In this document: piece after piece, positions 43,172 through 53,600 of the stretch
Layout: each line of letters opens with the position of its first letter
Position numbering within the stretch: position 1 is the first letter of the stretch
Source of the DNA: Sphingomonas sp. BK345
Lineage (GTDB): Bacteria; Pseudomonadota; Alphaproteobacteria; Sphingomonadales; Sphingomonadaceae
Direction of reading: 5' to 3'
NCBI RefSeq assembly: GCF_014193845.1
Contig: NZ_JACHZX010000006.1
Location: 1-64,000 of the forward strand
Length of the DNA stretch: 64,000 nt
The notes under the pieces: model-generated
The model's input: only the letters and a program-made list of their open reading frames with translations
Databases searched by the model: none
Told to the model about the DNA's origin: nothing
Position numbers and translations under genes: made by a program

Positions 43172-43341
43172 CAGGCGGGCACCGGTGCGGTCGTGAACGA
43201 CGCGGTCTGTCCGGGATATGTGTCGCCGGGCAGAGAGCGCGGCGCGACGGCGGGCTCGAGCGCGGCGCGGCCCTCATCGCTTGACACGCCCGAAACGCGA
43301 CGGCCCAGGCGGCGCCCCCGCCAGGCTCTCCTCGGCGCCAT
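43171..43341 (-). CDS. Possible 56-residue leader protein of the sulfonate operon
   Basis: A short frame starting MAPRRAWRGRRLGRRVSG with GAGGGAGC upstream and ending directly on the ssuA start (TGATG). The protein is basic at its N-terminus and Ser/Thr/Pro-rich at its end (YPGQTASFTTAPVPA), with no known domain. It might be a leader that couples translation to ssuA, or a chance frame in GC-rich DNA. Confidence 0.4.
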   Translation of the reverse strand: MAPRRAWRGRRLGRRVSGVSSDEGRAALEPAVAPRSLPGDTYPGQTASFTTAPVPA

Positions 43342-43508
43342 ATCTGCTCCCTCGCTAAGCCGACCCGGAGAGTGCGGCGGCGGGTCGGACCGTGCGATGC
43401 AGAAAAACTTCATACCGTTGAAACAATGCCTACTTTATCGATCTGAATGCAACCAACTACGAAACCCTACTAGATCGATCGGGATTAAGTCGGCAAGTGG
43501 GGAAAAAG

Positions 43509-46118
43509 ATGAAAAAGAACCGCCGCGTTCTCGTCCGCGCGTTGCTGGCGACCGCCTCGCTGCTCGCGCCCGCCATGGCCCGGGCACAGGAGGGTCCGTC
43601 CGGCCGACTGCCTGAAGACGGCATCGAGCTGGCGCGGGCGGGATCAACCGCGCCGCCCGCAGCCCGCGACGGCGAGGTCGTGGTCACGGCGCGGCGACGC
43701 GCCGAGAACATCCGCGACGTGCCGATATCGGTGCAGGCGATCAGCGGCGAGACGCTCGAACGCAAGGGCACGATCGATCTGCAGAGCCTGATCGACCAGA
43801 CGCCCGGCCTCAACTCGACCGGCGGCAACCCGCGCAACTTCTCCGTGACGATCCGCGGCATCGGCTATGCGCCCACCGCGGCCGACGGGCTCGACAATGC
43901 GATCGGCGTCTACTTCGACGGCGTGTACCAGGCGCGCCCCGGCCAGGTGCTGCAGGACCTCGTCGACGTGCAGAGCTTCGAGGTGTTGCGCGGGCCGCAG
44001 GGCACGCTGTTCGGCCGCAACGCCGCCGCGGGCGCGCTGAACATCACCTTCAACAAGCCAAGCTTCACGTCCGGCCAGACGGTCGAGCTGACTTATGGTC
44101 GCTACGATTTCGCGCAGGCCAAGGCGATCGTCACGGGGCCGATCACCGACAATCTCGCCTTCCGCACCGTGGCGTTCGGCACGCGCGCCGACGGCTGGAT
44201 CGCGACCCCCTTCCGCCCTGCCTTCAAGGCGGCGGCCGAGCGGCAGGGTATTGACGCGCCCACCGCGACCGCCGAGGGCACGACCGCGGGCACCAAGCGC
44301 TGGGGCGTGCGCCAGCAGTTCCTGCTCACCGCGGGCGACCTGACGCTCAACCTGGCGGGCGACCTCAACGTCGAGAACGATAGCGCGGCGGGCTTCAGCT
44401 CGGGCGGCGGCATCATCGAGCTGTTCGGCCCCGGCAATTGGGGGATCAACGCCACCGCGGCGCAGCGCACGCGCGTGTCGAACGCGTTCGCGGCGCTCGG
44501 GCGCCTAGCCGACTTCGGGGGCGTGCAGAACTGGGCGCCGGCGGTCGACCCGCGGACCAGCATCATCAACAACTACAACCGGACCAAGACCAAGAACGCC
44601 GGCGTCTCGCTGACCGCCGATTATGATTATGGTTGGGCGACGCTGACCTCCATCACGGCGTGGCGCTTGTGGACCTTCGATCCGCCGCAGGACAGCGACA
44701 CGTCGCCGCTCGACATCTACCAAAACATGGCCATCAGCCACAGCGACCAGTTCAGCCAGGAGGTGCGTCTCGCCTCCAGTCGACGCGGCCCGCTCGAGTG
44801 GCAGGCGGGAGTGTTCCTCTATCATTCCAAGCTGAAGGATCACTACGTCGTTCACCAGTTCGGCGCCGACGTCATACCCTGGTACAATGCCTTCAACACG
44901 GTCGCGGGCGCCAACTTCACGCCCATCCCGCTCTCCTTCCGCTCTCAGCTGACCGGCGTGCAGATCATCGAGGACACGACGGTCAAGAACCGCACCGCCG
45001 CGGCGTACGGACAGGCGACCTGGCATGCCACCGACCGGCTCGATGTGACGGGCGGGCTACGCTACACGTACGATCGCAAGAACGGCTCCAGCCCGGTCGA
45101 TGCCAGCCAGATGCCCGCGACGCTGCCGGCGGGGATCACCAACGCGCAGCTGCTCGCCTTCTACACCGCCATCGACGCGGTGCAGCGCAATCCCGGGGTC
45201 ACCTATCGCATCCCCGGCTATCCGACTGCGGCCGCGACGAGCGGCTATCCGCTCAACCTGGAGACGTCGAACGATAATCTCTCGGGCACGCTCAGCCTGT
45301 CGTACAAGATCGCGCCCGATGTGACCGGCTACGTCACCTACGCGACCGGTTTCCAGGCCGGCGGGCTGGATCTCAACAATCGCTCGCTCAGCCCGTCGGC
45401 GCCGGCGATCCAGCCGACGACCACGAAGAACATCGAGGTGGGCCTCAAGGCGTCGCTGCTCGACCGCCATCTCACCTTGTCGCTCGCGGTGTACCAGGAG
45501 CAGCTCAATGGCTTCCAGACGTCGATCTCATTCGTGCTGCCCGATGGCACGCCGCAGCGCGGCGCCACCAACGTGGGGGACATTCGAGCGCGAGGGCTCG
45601 AATGGAGCGTGGCCGCGAACGTCGGCGGCGGCTTCCGCCTGACCTTCGACGGCAATTACAACGATGCGAACTATACCCGAGCGCCGTCGCTCCCGGCACC
45701 CGCCGAGCTCAGCTACAACGGCATCGCCAACATCGACGCCGAAGGCCAGCGCGCGCCCTACTCGCCGAGATGGGCGCTTTCCGCGACGCCATCATGGGAC
45801 GTGCAAGTCGCGTCGGGCACCGAATTCTACAGCTACGCGCAATTCTCCCACACCACTGGGTACGGGACGGGGGTCACGCAGTCGATCTACACGCAGGTGC
45901 CGAACCAATCCAACCTGAATCTGCGCGCTGGCCTTCGGCTGAACAGCGGCCGCTACGACATCTCGCTCTTCGCCAACAACGCCACCAACGAGCGCAACAT
46001 CATCTCGCAAGCGCTGCTCGCGGCGCCCTCCGGAGCAGGCGTGACCGCTTATCTGGGACGAACGGTGAACTACAACCAGCCGGCACGCTATGGGATCACA
46101 CTGCGGGCTCGGTACTAA
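43509..46118 (+). CDS. TonB-dependent receptor
   Basis: About 869 residues from the ATG at 43509, preceded by GGGG. The signal peptide is LVRALLATASLLAPAMARAQ. The plug has EVVVTARRRAENIRDVPISV, GLNSTGGNPRNFSVTIRG and SFEVLRGPQGTLFGRN AAAGALN-type blocks; the barrel ends YGITLRARY. This is the plug type of the sphingomonad xenobiotic/siderophore-like group rather than the glycan type. It is divergent from the sulfonate operon across about 170 bases, so sulfonates or sulfate esters are plausible ligands by context only. Confidence 0.92.
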   Translation: MKKNRRVLVRALLATASLLAPAMARAQEGPSGRLPEDGIELARAGSTAPPAARDGEVVVTARRRAENIRDVPISVQAISGETLERKGTIDLQSLIDQTPGLNSTGGNPRNFSVTIRGIGYAPTAADGLDNAIGVYFDGVYQARPGQVLQDLVDVQSFEVLRGPQGTLFGRNAAAGALNITFNKPSFTSGQTVELTYGRYDFAQAKAIVTGPITDNLAFRTVAFGTRADGWIATPFRPAFKAAAERQGIDAPTATAEGTTAGTKRWGVRQQFLLTAGDLTLNLAGDLNVENDSAAGFSSGGGIIELFGPGNWGINATAAQRTRVSNAFAALGRLADFGGVQNWAPAVDPRTSIINNYNRTKTKNAGVSLTADYDYGWATLTSITAWRLWTFDPPQDSDTSPLDIYQNMAISHSDQFSQEVRLASSRRGPLEWQAGVFLYHSKLKDHYVVHQFGADVIPWYNAFNTVAGANFTPIPLSFRSQLTGVQIIEDTTVKNRTAAAYGQATWHATDRLDVTGGLRYTYDRKNGSSPVDASQMPATLPAGITNAQLLAFYTAIDAVQRNPGVTYRIPGYPTAAATSGYPLNLETSNDNLSGTLSLSYKIAPDVTGYVTYATGFQAGGLDLNNRSLSPSAPAIQPTTTKNIEVGLKASLLDRHLTLSLAVYQEQLNGFQTSISFVLPDGTPQRGATNVGDIRARGLEWSVAANVGGGFRLTFDGNYNDANYTRAPSLPAPAELSYNGIANIDAEGQRAPYSPRWALSATPSWDVQVASGTEFYSYAQFSHTTGYGTGVTQSIYTQVPNQSNLNLRAGLRLNSGRYDISLFANNATNERNIISQALLAAPSGAGVTAYLGRTVNYNQPARYGITLRARY

Positions 46119-46214
46119 CGTTCGCTTCGCTGAAGCAAGGTAGAGGTGATCAGGCGTCAAGAGAGCACATGACGGATCGATCTCGGCTTATTTATTCTTG
46201 CGCCAACTCACTTG

Positions 46215-46440
46215 TCGCGTGAACAGCAGCTTTACCCGGTTGTTAGCCCAGCGGGCCACCTCCTGCTTCTCGCGCATGCCGAGCTCGGTCAGCACGGCAC
46301 CGTAGCAGCGCAAACCATCGGTGGTGATCGCTTCGGGCGGGCCGTAGCGCTTGAGCGCCTTCTTCATGAAAGCGACTGCCGCCTTCTTCTCTCGTGTTTG
46401 GTGACGTAGCGATTGGGGATCTCACCGGCTGGTCCGACGA
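46215..46440 (-). pseudogene. Internal fragment of an IS6-family transposase
   Basis: The minus strand encodes AAVAFMKKALKRYGPPEAIT, TDGLRCYGAVLTELGMREKQ and EVARWANNRV, the central-to-late catalytic core of an IS6-family transposase related to the one at 27582-28247 but clearly not identical. A one-base frameshift near 46400 separates this from the upstream piece EIPNRYVTK. The N-terminus, the last catalytic Glu region and both terminal repeats are missing. It sits between two TonB receptor genes. Confidence 0.85.
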
Positions 46441-46497
46441 CCGGCGCGACCGTGCCGGGATCACCGCGAGCACGTCGCTTTCAGGATGGATCAGACG

Positions 46498-48783
46498 TCA
46501 GAAGCTGAGCCCCACGCGGATACCGCCGAAACGTCGGAAGTCGCGCGGCAGCAGCGCCGCGGTGGCGACGTGGCCGCCGAAGTTGTTCGCGTTGTTGACG
46601 AGCGACGTATAATGCCGCTGATCGAAAACATTGTCGACGAAGACCGCGGCGTCCCAGTGTCGATCCGCGTCGCGCAGCCCCAGACTGACGTTGGCGATGT
46701 GATAGGCACGCTGCCACAGCTCCGGATCGCGCGGCGCGTACGACAGCGCGCCCTGATATTGCCACGCCGCCTGCATCACGCCGCGATAATGCTGGCCGAG
46801 CTCGGGCGCGTATTCGGCGCTGGCGTCGAGCCGCCAGGTCGGCGCCTGCGGCAGGCGCTCGCCCGAGAGGTCCTGCCGCGCCGGCGTACCGACGCAGCCC
46901 TGTGCGACCGTCTGTAGCGGGAAGCAGGGCGCCGAGGGGAAGGAGAGATAGCGGGCGCGCAGGTAGGTGGCGTTGGCGGCGAGGGTGAGGTCGCCGGTCG
47001 GCCGCGCAGCGGTCTCCACCTCCACGCCGCGCGTGACCAGCCGGACGACGTTGGTCAGGCGATTGCGATAGCTGCCGTCGGGGTAGAATTCGACCGTCTG
47101 CGCCTGCAGGTCGCGGTAATGCGTGTCGAAGAAGGTGAGGTTGGCGGTGAGGCGCCGTTCGAACCACTGGCTGCGGACCCCGATCTCCTGGTCGCGCGAC
47201 CGTTCCGGGCGGATCGGTCCGCCATCGGCCCGCTTCTGGTCGAAGCCGGTGGTAAGGTCGTAGGCCTGGCCCTTGTAGCCGGTCGCATGATTGGTGAAGA
47301 GCATCAGGTCGCGCGTCGCCTGATACGCCAGGCCGAGCCGGTAGGTCGCGGCGTCGTCGCCGTCATGGCCGGCGTAGTGATGCGTCGCCTGCGGATCACG
47401 CTGGGCGACGAGCAGGTCGTCGAACGTGTAGCGAACGCGCTCGTTCTGGACGCGACCGCCGGCGGTGGCGGTGAGCGTCGGCACGAACTCCCAGTCCAGC
47501 TGCCCGAAACCGGCGATCTGGCGCGAGCCGGCGGTCGCGTAGAGATGGGAGAGCGCGAAGCCGGAGCCGCGCTCGAACGGTCGCTCGAAGCGGGTGTCGG
47601 CATAATAGAGGCCGAGCGCGTAGCGGAAGGCGGAGTCGCCGGGCGAGAGGACGCGCACCTCCTGCGTGAACAGGCGCGATTCGAAGCGCCCGATCTCGCG
47701 CGCGTTGCTATGGCGCTCGGACGAGGCGGTGTCGTCGAAGTCGAGATAATCGTAGAGCTTGAAGCGATCATAGTTGGTCAGGCTCAGGAAGCTGAGTTTG
47801 CCGAGATCCCATTCGCTGCGCAGCAGGGCGCCGCTGCCGTGATAGTCGGTCCCCGACCTTGCGTTGTACGCGACCGTCTGATTGCCGGGGCCGACCTCGA
47901 CGCCGGGAAGGACCGCTGCCGGGGTGAGCGCGGGGTCGCTGCGCAGCCGGGCCGCGGGATCCAGCCGGATGAACGGCCGGCCGAAGTCCGTGCTGCCCTC
48001 GACGTAATTGCCGGAGAGCGTGAAGGTGAGGTCCGGCGTCGCGCGCCAGCGCAGCTTGCCGCGGGTCGTGATCGTGTCGCGCCCGCCGACGCGCTTGTCC
48101 CTGACGGTGTCGCGGAGGTTGCCGTCCCAGTGCGTGAAGCCGCCGGTGACGACATAGCCCAGCGTGTCGGTCAGCGGTCCGGTGAGGCTGAGCTGCTCGG
48201 CGAACTCGTGATCGTCGGTGAGGCGCGCGGTGGCGCGGACGTGCAGGTCGTTCGTCGGCTGCGTCGTCATGATCTTGATCAGGCCCGCCGAGGCCGCCTT
48301 GCCGTAGAGCGTGCTCTGCGGCCCGCGCAGCACCTCGATCATCGCGACGTCGGGCAGATCGCTGATGGCGCGCGCGAGAAAGGCGACCGGCGCGCCGTCC
48401 ACCGTGACGGCGACGCTCGACTCCACGCCGATCGCATAGGCGAAGGTGCCGACGCCGCGGATCGAGACGTTGGTGTTCACCGGCTGGTTGGCGGGGCGGA
48501 CGATGAGCGAGGGCATCACCCGCTCCAGCTCCTGGAAGTGGTGGACACCCTGCGCTTCCAGCTGCGCGGGATTGACGACCTGGACCGCCAGCGGCACGTC
48601 CTGGATGTTCTCGAAGCGCTTCTGCGCCGTGGTGGTGACGACGACCTCGCCGTCCGGCGCTTCGGTGACGGTGCCGGGCTTGGGTGGGTTGGTCGGGGTT
48701 TGGGCGTTCGCCTGGGCGATGCTCAGCGCGGTCGCGGCGACGGCGGTCAGATGATAGCCGGCGCCCGAAGCCCTGTAATGCAT
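46498..48783 (-). CDS. TonB-dependent receptor
   Basis: A 761-residue receptor starting at ATG 48783 with GGGGGAGAGG upstream; the frame runs on upstream without coding character. Signal peptide: LTAVAATALSIAQANAQ. Plug: EVVVTTTAQKRFENIQDVPL, NVSIRGVGTFAYAIG and MIEVLRGPQSTLYGKAASAG. The barrel terminates GGIRVGLSF. The 'AQKRxENIQDVP' plug style is common in sphingomonad receptors for siderophores and aromatic or small organic ligands. Convergent with the receptor at 43509 across the IS6 remnant; the ligand is unknown. Confidence 0.92.
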   Translation of the reverse strand: MHYRASGAGYHLTAVAATALSIAQANAQTPTNPPKPGTVTEAPDGEVVVTTTAQKRFENIQDVPLAVQVVNPAQLEAQGVHHFQELERVMPSLIVRPANQPVNTNVSIRGVGTFAYAIGVESSVAVTVDGAPVAFLARAISDLPDVAMIEVLRGPQSTLYGKAASAGLIKIMTTQPTNDLHVRATARLTDDHEFAEQLSLTGPLTDTLGYVVTGGFTHWDGNLRDTVRDKRVGGRDTITTRGKLRWRATPDLTFTLSGNYVEGSTDFGRPFIRLDPAARLRSDPALTPAAVLPGVEVGPGNQTVAYNARSGTDYHGSGALLRSEWDLGKLSFLSLTNYDRFKLYDYLDFDDTASSERHSNAREIGRFESRLFTQEVRVLSPGDSAFRYALGLYYADTRFERPFERGSGFALSHLYATAGSRQIAGFGQLDWEFVPTLTATAGGRVQNERVRYTFDDLLVAQRDPQATHHYAGHDGDDAATYRLGLAYQATRDLMLFTNHATGYKGQAYDLTTGFDQKRADGGPIRPERSRDQEIGVRSQWFERRLTANLTFFDTHYRDLQAQTVEFYPDGSYRNRLTNVVRLVTRGVEVETAARPTGDLTLAANATYLRARYLSFPSAPCFPLQTVAQGCVGTPARQDLSGERLPQAPTWRLDASAEYAPELGQHYRGVMQAAWQYQGALSYAPRDPELWQRAYHIANVSLGLRDADRHWDAAVFVDNVFDQRHYTSLVNNANNFGGHVATAALLPRDFRRFGGIRVGLSF

Positions 48784-48995
48784 GTGCCTCTCCCCCTGAT
48801 CGCCTGCGGACCTGAGGGCTTTGTAGAGGTTCGACGCGCGCGCCCGTCGAAGAAGGCATCTTTTATCGAGCGGGCGAGGCCGCGGCGGCGAGCCGGCGAT
48901 CGATCTGTGGACGAAGCACGGTGCCCCCCCCCCCCGCGGATCAGGCCTTCCCGACCCCGCTCCCGCCACGGTGAGGGCGGTCGCCGGGCGGCCCG

Positions 48996-49481
48996 TCACA
49001 TCGCCTTCAGCGCCTCCGCGTGGCGTGCCACCATCGCCGCGATGCGCGCCGCTGCCGCCTTCAGTGCCGCCGCGCTGCCACCCGCGGCATAGGCCTGATG
49101 CAGCGACAGCGCCCGCGCGTGCGCGGCGCGCTGCTGCGCGACATAGGTGGCGTCGCGCGCCAGGCCGGTCTCGGCGCGCAGCTCGACGATCAGCTCGGTC
49201 TGGAGCGGCGTCAGCGCCGCCGCGGGCACGCGCACCCTGGCGCGCGCCGCCGCCGCGCGCCGCGTCGCGCTGCCACGCGCGTGATCGGCCAGCATCATGC
49301 GGGCGAACTCGCGCACCTTCGCGTCGGTGGTGGACTCGAGCACCATCTGGCTCGCCGCGCGCTCGTACAGGTCCGCCGCGCCCGCCGCCTCGAGGTAGCG
49401 GGCGGGCGACATCGCCTGCGCTCCCGCGGGAGCGGTCATCATCGCGGCGGCCAACGTCATCAGCCCGGCGATCGCGCGCAT
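48996..49481 (-). CDS. DUF4142 family periplasmic protein
   Basis: About 161 residues from ATG 49481 (GGAGAGGGA upstream). A signal peptide (AGLMTLAAAMMTAPAGAQA) is followed by an all-helical domain with YLEAAGAADLYERAASQMVL, VREFARMMLADHARG and YVAQQRAAHARALSLHQAYA, the ferritin-like four-helix pattern of DUF4142. Its function is not known; family members are often linked to stress. It follows the alpha/beta hydrolase gene after 11 bases and is probably co-transcribed. The upstream gap (48784-48995) to the receptor contains a run of ten C residues near 48926. Confidence 0.82.
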   Translation of the reverse strand: MRAIAGLMTLAAAMMTAPAGAQAMSPARYLEAAGAADLYERAASQMVLESTTDAKVREFARMMLADHARGSATRRAAAARARVRVPAAALTPLQTELIVELRAETGLARDATYVAQQRAAHARALSLHQAYAAGGSAAALKAAAARIAAMVARHAEALKAM

Positions 49482-49492
49482 CGTCCCTCTCC

Positions 49493-50584
49493 TCACAGGC
49501 CGAACGCCGACTTGAGCCGCGCGACCGCGAAGAGCTCGGCGTCATAGGCGCCGCGCACCAGCCGACCCATGCCGAAGAACTCGTGCGTCACCCCGTTGTA
49601 TGTCCGCTGCTGCACGCTCACGCCGGCGCCGCGCAGCGCCTGGGCGAGCGTCTCGCCGTCGGAGCGCAGCGGGTCGATCTGGGCGTTGACGATCGTCACC
49701 GGCGGCAGCCCGCGCAGGTCGGCCTTGACCAGGTTGAGCCGCGAGTCGGCGGCGTCGCCGGCGTTCGCGCTATGATAATGCGCGAACCAGCCGAGCATCG
49801 CCGTGTCGAGCGGGGTCGCGCCGGCCGAATCGCGCCGGGACGGCAGCGCGGGGTCGCTGTTGGCGATCGGGTAGATCGCGAGCACGTGCGCCGGCCGCGC
49901 CAGTGCATGGTCGCGCGCGTAGATCGCGGTGTTGAGCGCGAGATTGCCGCCCGCGCTCTCGCCCGCCAGCGCGACGCGCGCCGGGTCGGCCCCCCAGGCG
50001 GCGGCGTTCTGCACCGCCCAGCCATAGGCAGCGGCGGCGTCTTCGTGCTGCGCCGGGAAGCGGAACTCGGGCGCGCGCCGATACTCGACCGAGACCACGA
50101 TCGCGTTGAGCTGCTTGGCGAGCAGCCGCGGGGTCGCGTCATAGGCGGTGAGATCCGCCAGTACCCAGCCGCCGCCGTGATAATAGACCAGCAGCGGCAG
50201 CGGCGCGCCCGTTCCCGCCGCCGCACCCGGCCGGTAGAGGCGCGCATATTGCATCGGGTCCGTGCCGTAGGCGAGATCCTGCGTCGTCACCGTCGCATCG
50301 GGCGCGACCGACATGCCCGACTTGCGGATGGCGGCGTTGTACGCGTCCGCCGCCGAGGGCTCGAGCCGCGCCTCGACCGGGGTGAGCGTCGCGATCGGTC
50401 GTGCGCCGAGCAGCGGCAGCTGCTCCAGCACGCCTCTCATGTCGTCCGCCACAGCGGTCGGCGGGCGCGTGGCCGCGGCGGGCGGCGGAGGCGGCGCATC
50501 GTTGAGCGCGGCCGACGATTGTGCCGCCGCGCCGACACCCCATGCCAGCGCGACCGCCGCGGCCGCACACCATCCCCGTCGCAT
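49493..50584 (-). CDS. Secreted alpha/beta hydrolase (HSL-type esterase)
   Basis: About 363 residues from ATG 50584 with AGGA upstream. A signal peptide (CAAAAVALAWGVGAAAQ) precedes a hormone-sensitive-lipase-type esterase: oxyanion motif YYHGGGWVLAD, nucleophile motif ALAGESAGGNLAL, an Asp in NAQIDPLRSDGE and His in GVTHEFFGM. It should hydrolyse short acyl esters in the periplasm. It lies 85 bases downstream of tamB on the same strand, and its product family gives no hint of the natural substrate. Confidence 0.87.
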   Translation of the reverse strand: MRRGWCAAAAVALAWGVGAAAQSSAALNDAPPPPPAAATRPPTAVADDMRGVLEQLPLLGARPIATLTPVEARLEPSAADAYNAAIRKSGMSVAPDATVTTQDLAYGTDPMQYARLYRPGAAAGTGAPLPLLVYYHGGGWVLADLTAYDATPRLLAKQLNAIVVSVEYRRAPEFRFPAQHEDAAAAYGWAVQNAAAWGADPARVALAGESAGGNLALNTAIYARDHALARPAHVLAIYPIANSDPALPSRRDSAGATPLDTAMLGWFAHYHSANAGDAADSRLNLVKADLRGLPPVTIVNAQIDPLRSDGETLAQALRGAGVSVQQRTYNGVTHEFFGMGRLVRGAYDAELFAVARLKSAFGL

Positions 50585-50669
50585 TCCTGCCCCCCCCACG
50601 CTCACTCGCGCCGCAGCGCCTCGACCCCCGTGTTCGTCACGCCATTCCGGCGGTGAAACGCGACCTAGG

Positions 50670-53600
50670 TCAATAATCGCGCGACACCCGCACGTTGGCA
50701 CTTTGCCGCCCCAGCGTCGAGATCGACGACAGCAGCGACAGCCAGCGTGTCACCTGGAACTCGACCCGGGTCGCCGAGTAACCGGCGCCGTCGGTGATGA
50801 TCTCGGCGTAGATCCGCCGCGTCACATATTTGCCCGCGGCGATCGAGGTGCCCTGCCCGGTCTGCGGGTCGGCGGGCAGGATGCGCAGCCGGTCCAGCCC
50901 GGCGGCGCGGCGCACCGCGTTGATCGGGTTGAGCCCGCCGCCGCCGTCCTGCAGCGCCGCCACCGCCGCCGCCAGCTGGAGCGCTTCGGGCGCGGACAGG
51001 TTCGTGATCGAGGTGCCGAACAGCAGTCGCGACAGCAGCTCGTCCTGCGGTAGGGCGGGCGTGCTGGTGAAGCTGATCTCGGGCTTGAGCGCGACGCCGG
51101 TGACTCGGATCGTCGCGTTGAGCCCGGTGGTGTTGGCGCTCGCCTCGATGTCGAGCGCGGGATTGGCGGGCACCTCGCCGGCGAAGCGGATGATCCCGCG
51201 CGACAGCTCGAACTCGCGCCCGGCGAACTCATAGTCGCCGCGCACCAGGTCGGCGCGGCCTGTCAGCGCCGGGTCGGTCGGCGTGCCCGCGATCTGTACC
51301 TGCGCGGTCCACTCGCTCGACAGGCCGAGGCCGGTGACCATGAGCCCGTTGCGCGCGCGCGCGCGGACGTCGAGCCGCCACGGTGCCGCCACCTCGTCAT
51401 CGGCATTGTCGCCGCCGGGCACGTTGATCTCGCGCACCGCCACCTGCGGCAGCGCGCTCGCGACCGTGGCCTGGCCGAACTTGTAGCGGCTGGTGTCGAG
51501 CCGCACGTCGCCGCCGATCACGCCGCCGTCGCCGTCGGAGCGGAAGGTGATGGGGCCGGTGACGGTCGCGCCGATGTCATCGCGGTCGATCAGCACGGCG
51601 TGGTCGGCATCGACGCTCAGGTCGAGCGCGACGCCGGTCGGGCGGAGGTCAAACCAGCCGCTGCCCGACACCTTGCCGCCGCGCGCGGTGTCACCGGTGA
51701 AGCGATCGAGCTGGAGCCGCGAGCCGCTGAAGCGCCCGCTCGCCGCGACGTTGGTGATCGAGGTGCCGGTGGTCGCGCTCTGGATCCGCGCGCCCGACGC
51801 GCGCACCACGCCGCGCAGCTGCGGCGCCTGGGTGGCGCCGGTGACGTCCGCGGCGAAGGCGACCGGCCCGGTCAGGTCGAACAGCTCGATCCGGGTGAGC
51901 CGCCACAAGGTGTCGGCGGGGCCGCTGTAGCGCACCTGCGCGAACAGCCCGGCGCGCGACAGCCGCTCGACCAGGCTGCCGCTGCCGAGCGGCTTGAGCT
52001 GCGCCTGCGCGCGCCCGACGATCCTGCCCGCCGACTGCATCACCACGCGCACGCCGGCATGGTCGGGCGCGAGCACCGCGGCCAGCCCCATGTCGACCGG
52101 CGTCGACGAGGTCACCAACCCCGATCTGGTCAGCCCGCGCACGGTAAGGTCGGCGCGCCCGGTCGGCGCCGCGCCCGCGCGCGCGTCGAGCCGGAGCGAG
52201 CCGCTCGCGCTGCCGCCGAGGCCGAGCCCGCTATAGCCGATGTCGAGCACCGCCAGCGGCAGGTTGGCGAGCGTGGCGCGGACGCTCGTGTCGTCGTCGC
52301 CGAGCCGTCCCGACACCTCCGCCGAGCCGCCCGCGAAACTCAGCTTGGTCGAGGCGAGCGTCCAGGCGTCGCCATCGCGGCGCAGCACCGCGGGCGTGTC
52401 GAGCCGGATCGGGCGCTGGCCGATGCTGCCGCTGGCGCGCACGGTATAGCCGTCGGGGGTGACGGCGGTGACGGTCTGGACACGGAAGCCGACCCCGCGC
52501 GAGCCAGCGATCGCGGCGCGGATCTCGCCGGTCTCCCCCGCCAGCGCGACCGTGCCGTCGAAGCGCGACACCGACAGCGCGCCATGGCGCAGCCCGGCGC
52601 CGCGCGCGCTGGCGTCGAGCTTGGTGCCGGCGGGATCGAGCAGCGCGGTGAACTGCAGCTGGGCCACGCGCACCGCGGCGACGCCGCCGATGCGGGCGTT
52701 GCGCGCCTGGAGCTGCGCGGCGATGCGCTGCACCTCGCCGACGGGCGCGAAGTCGAACGCACCGCTCCACCCGCCGCCGTTGACGCTCAGGCGGCCGCGG
52801 AAACCCCCGTCGACGATGTCGAGCGCGCCGGTCGCGCGCGTGCCGCTGACGTCGAGCCGCTCGACCAGGATCCGCGACTGGCCGTCGCCCGGCGGCAGCA
52901 CGATCTGTCCCGCGCCGGTGAAATCGCCGAGCCGCGATCCGCCCGCCGCGGTGAAGGCGAAGCCCTGCGCGCTGGGATCGAGATGCGCGCGCACCGCGGC
53001 CAGCCCCAGCGTGGCATTAGGACGCGCGAAGACGAGATCGAGCGTCGGCCGCTCGATCCGGCCGTCGAGTCGCAGCGTCACCGGGCCGTAGGTGCCCTGC
53101 GTCCCCGCGCCCTCGAAGAAGAAGGTGCCGTCGCGGCGGCGATAGCCGTTCCCCGCCAGCCGCAGCGTCGGTGCGGTGAGCACCAGGCGGGTAAAATGGA
53201 GGATGCCGTCTGGGGTGCGCTCCAGCTCGGTCTCGATCCGCGGGAGGCCGCCGGTGAGCGAGCGGAAGAAGGCGTTGTCGAGCCGCAGCACGCGCGCGGT
53301 GCCGCGCCCGATCACGCGCGTGCCATGGCCGTTCGGCCCCGGCACTGCCTGAAGGCGCGAGTCGACCTGCACCAGCCCGATGCCGGGAATGAGGTACCGC
53401 CCGAGCCCCCCGCTCAATGCGACGTCGTAGCGCCCGGTGCGCAGGTCGAGCCGGAGCCCGATCTCGCCGGCGAGCTGGTCCGAGCGCAGCCGCAGCCGGT
53501 CGCCGGTGACCTGCGTAGCGGTGACCTTGAGCAGCCCGTCGACGCTGAGGTTGCGCAGGATGCCGCCGGCGACGTCGCCGACGCCGGTGACGCGAGCCGC

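Noticed and set aside
48926-48935. A run of ten C residues upstream of the TonB receptor and DUF4142 genes
   Set aside because: It could be a phase-variation tract, but it lies outside coding sequence and outside a recognisable promoter, and may be a sequencing artefact.
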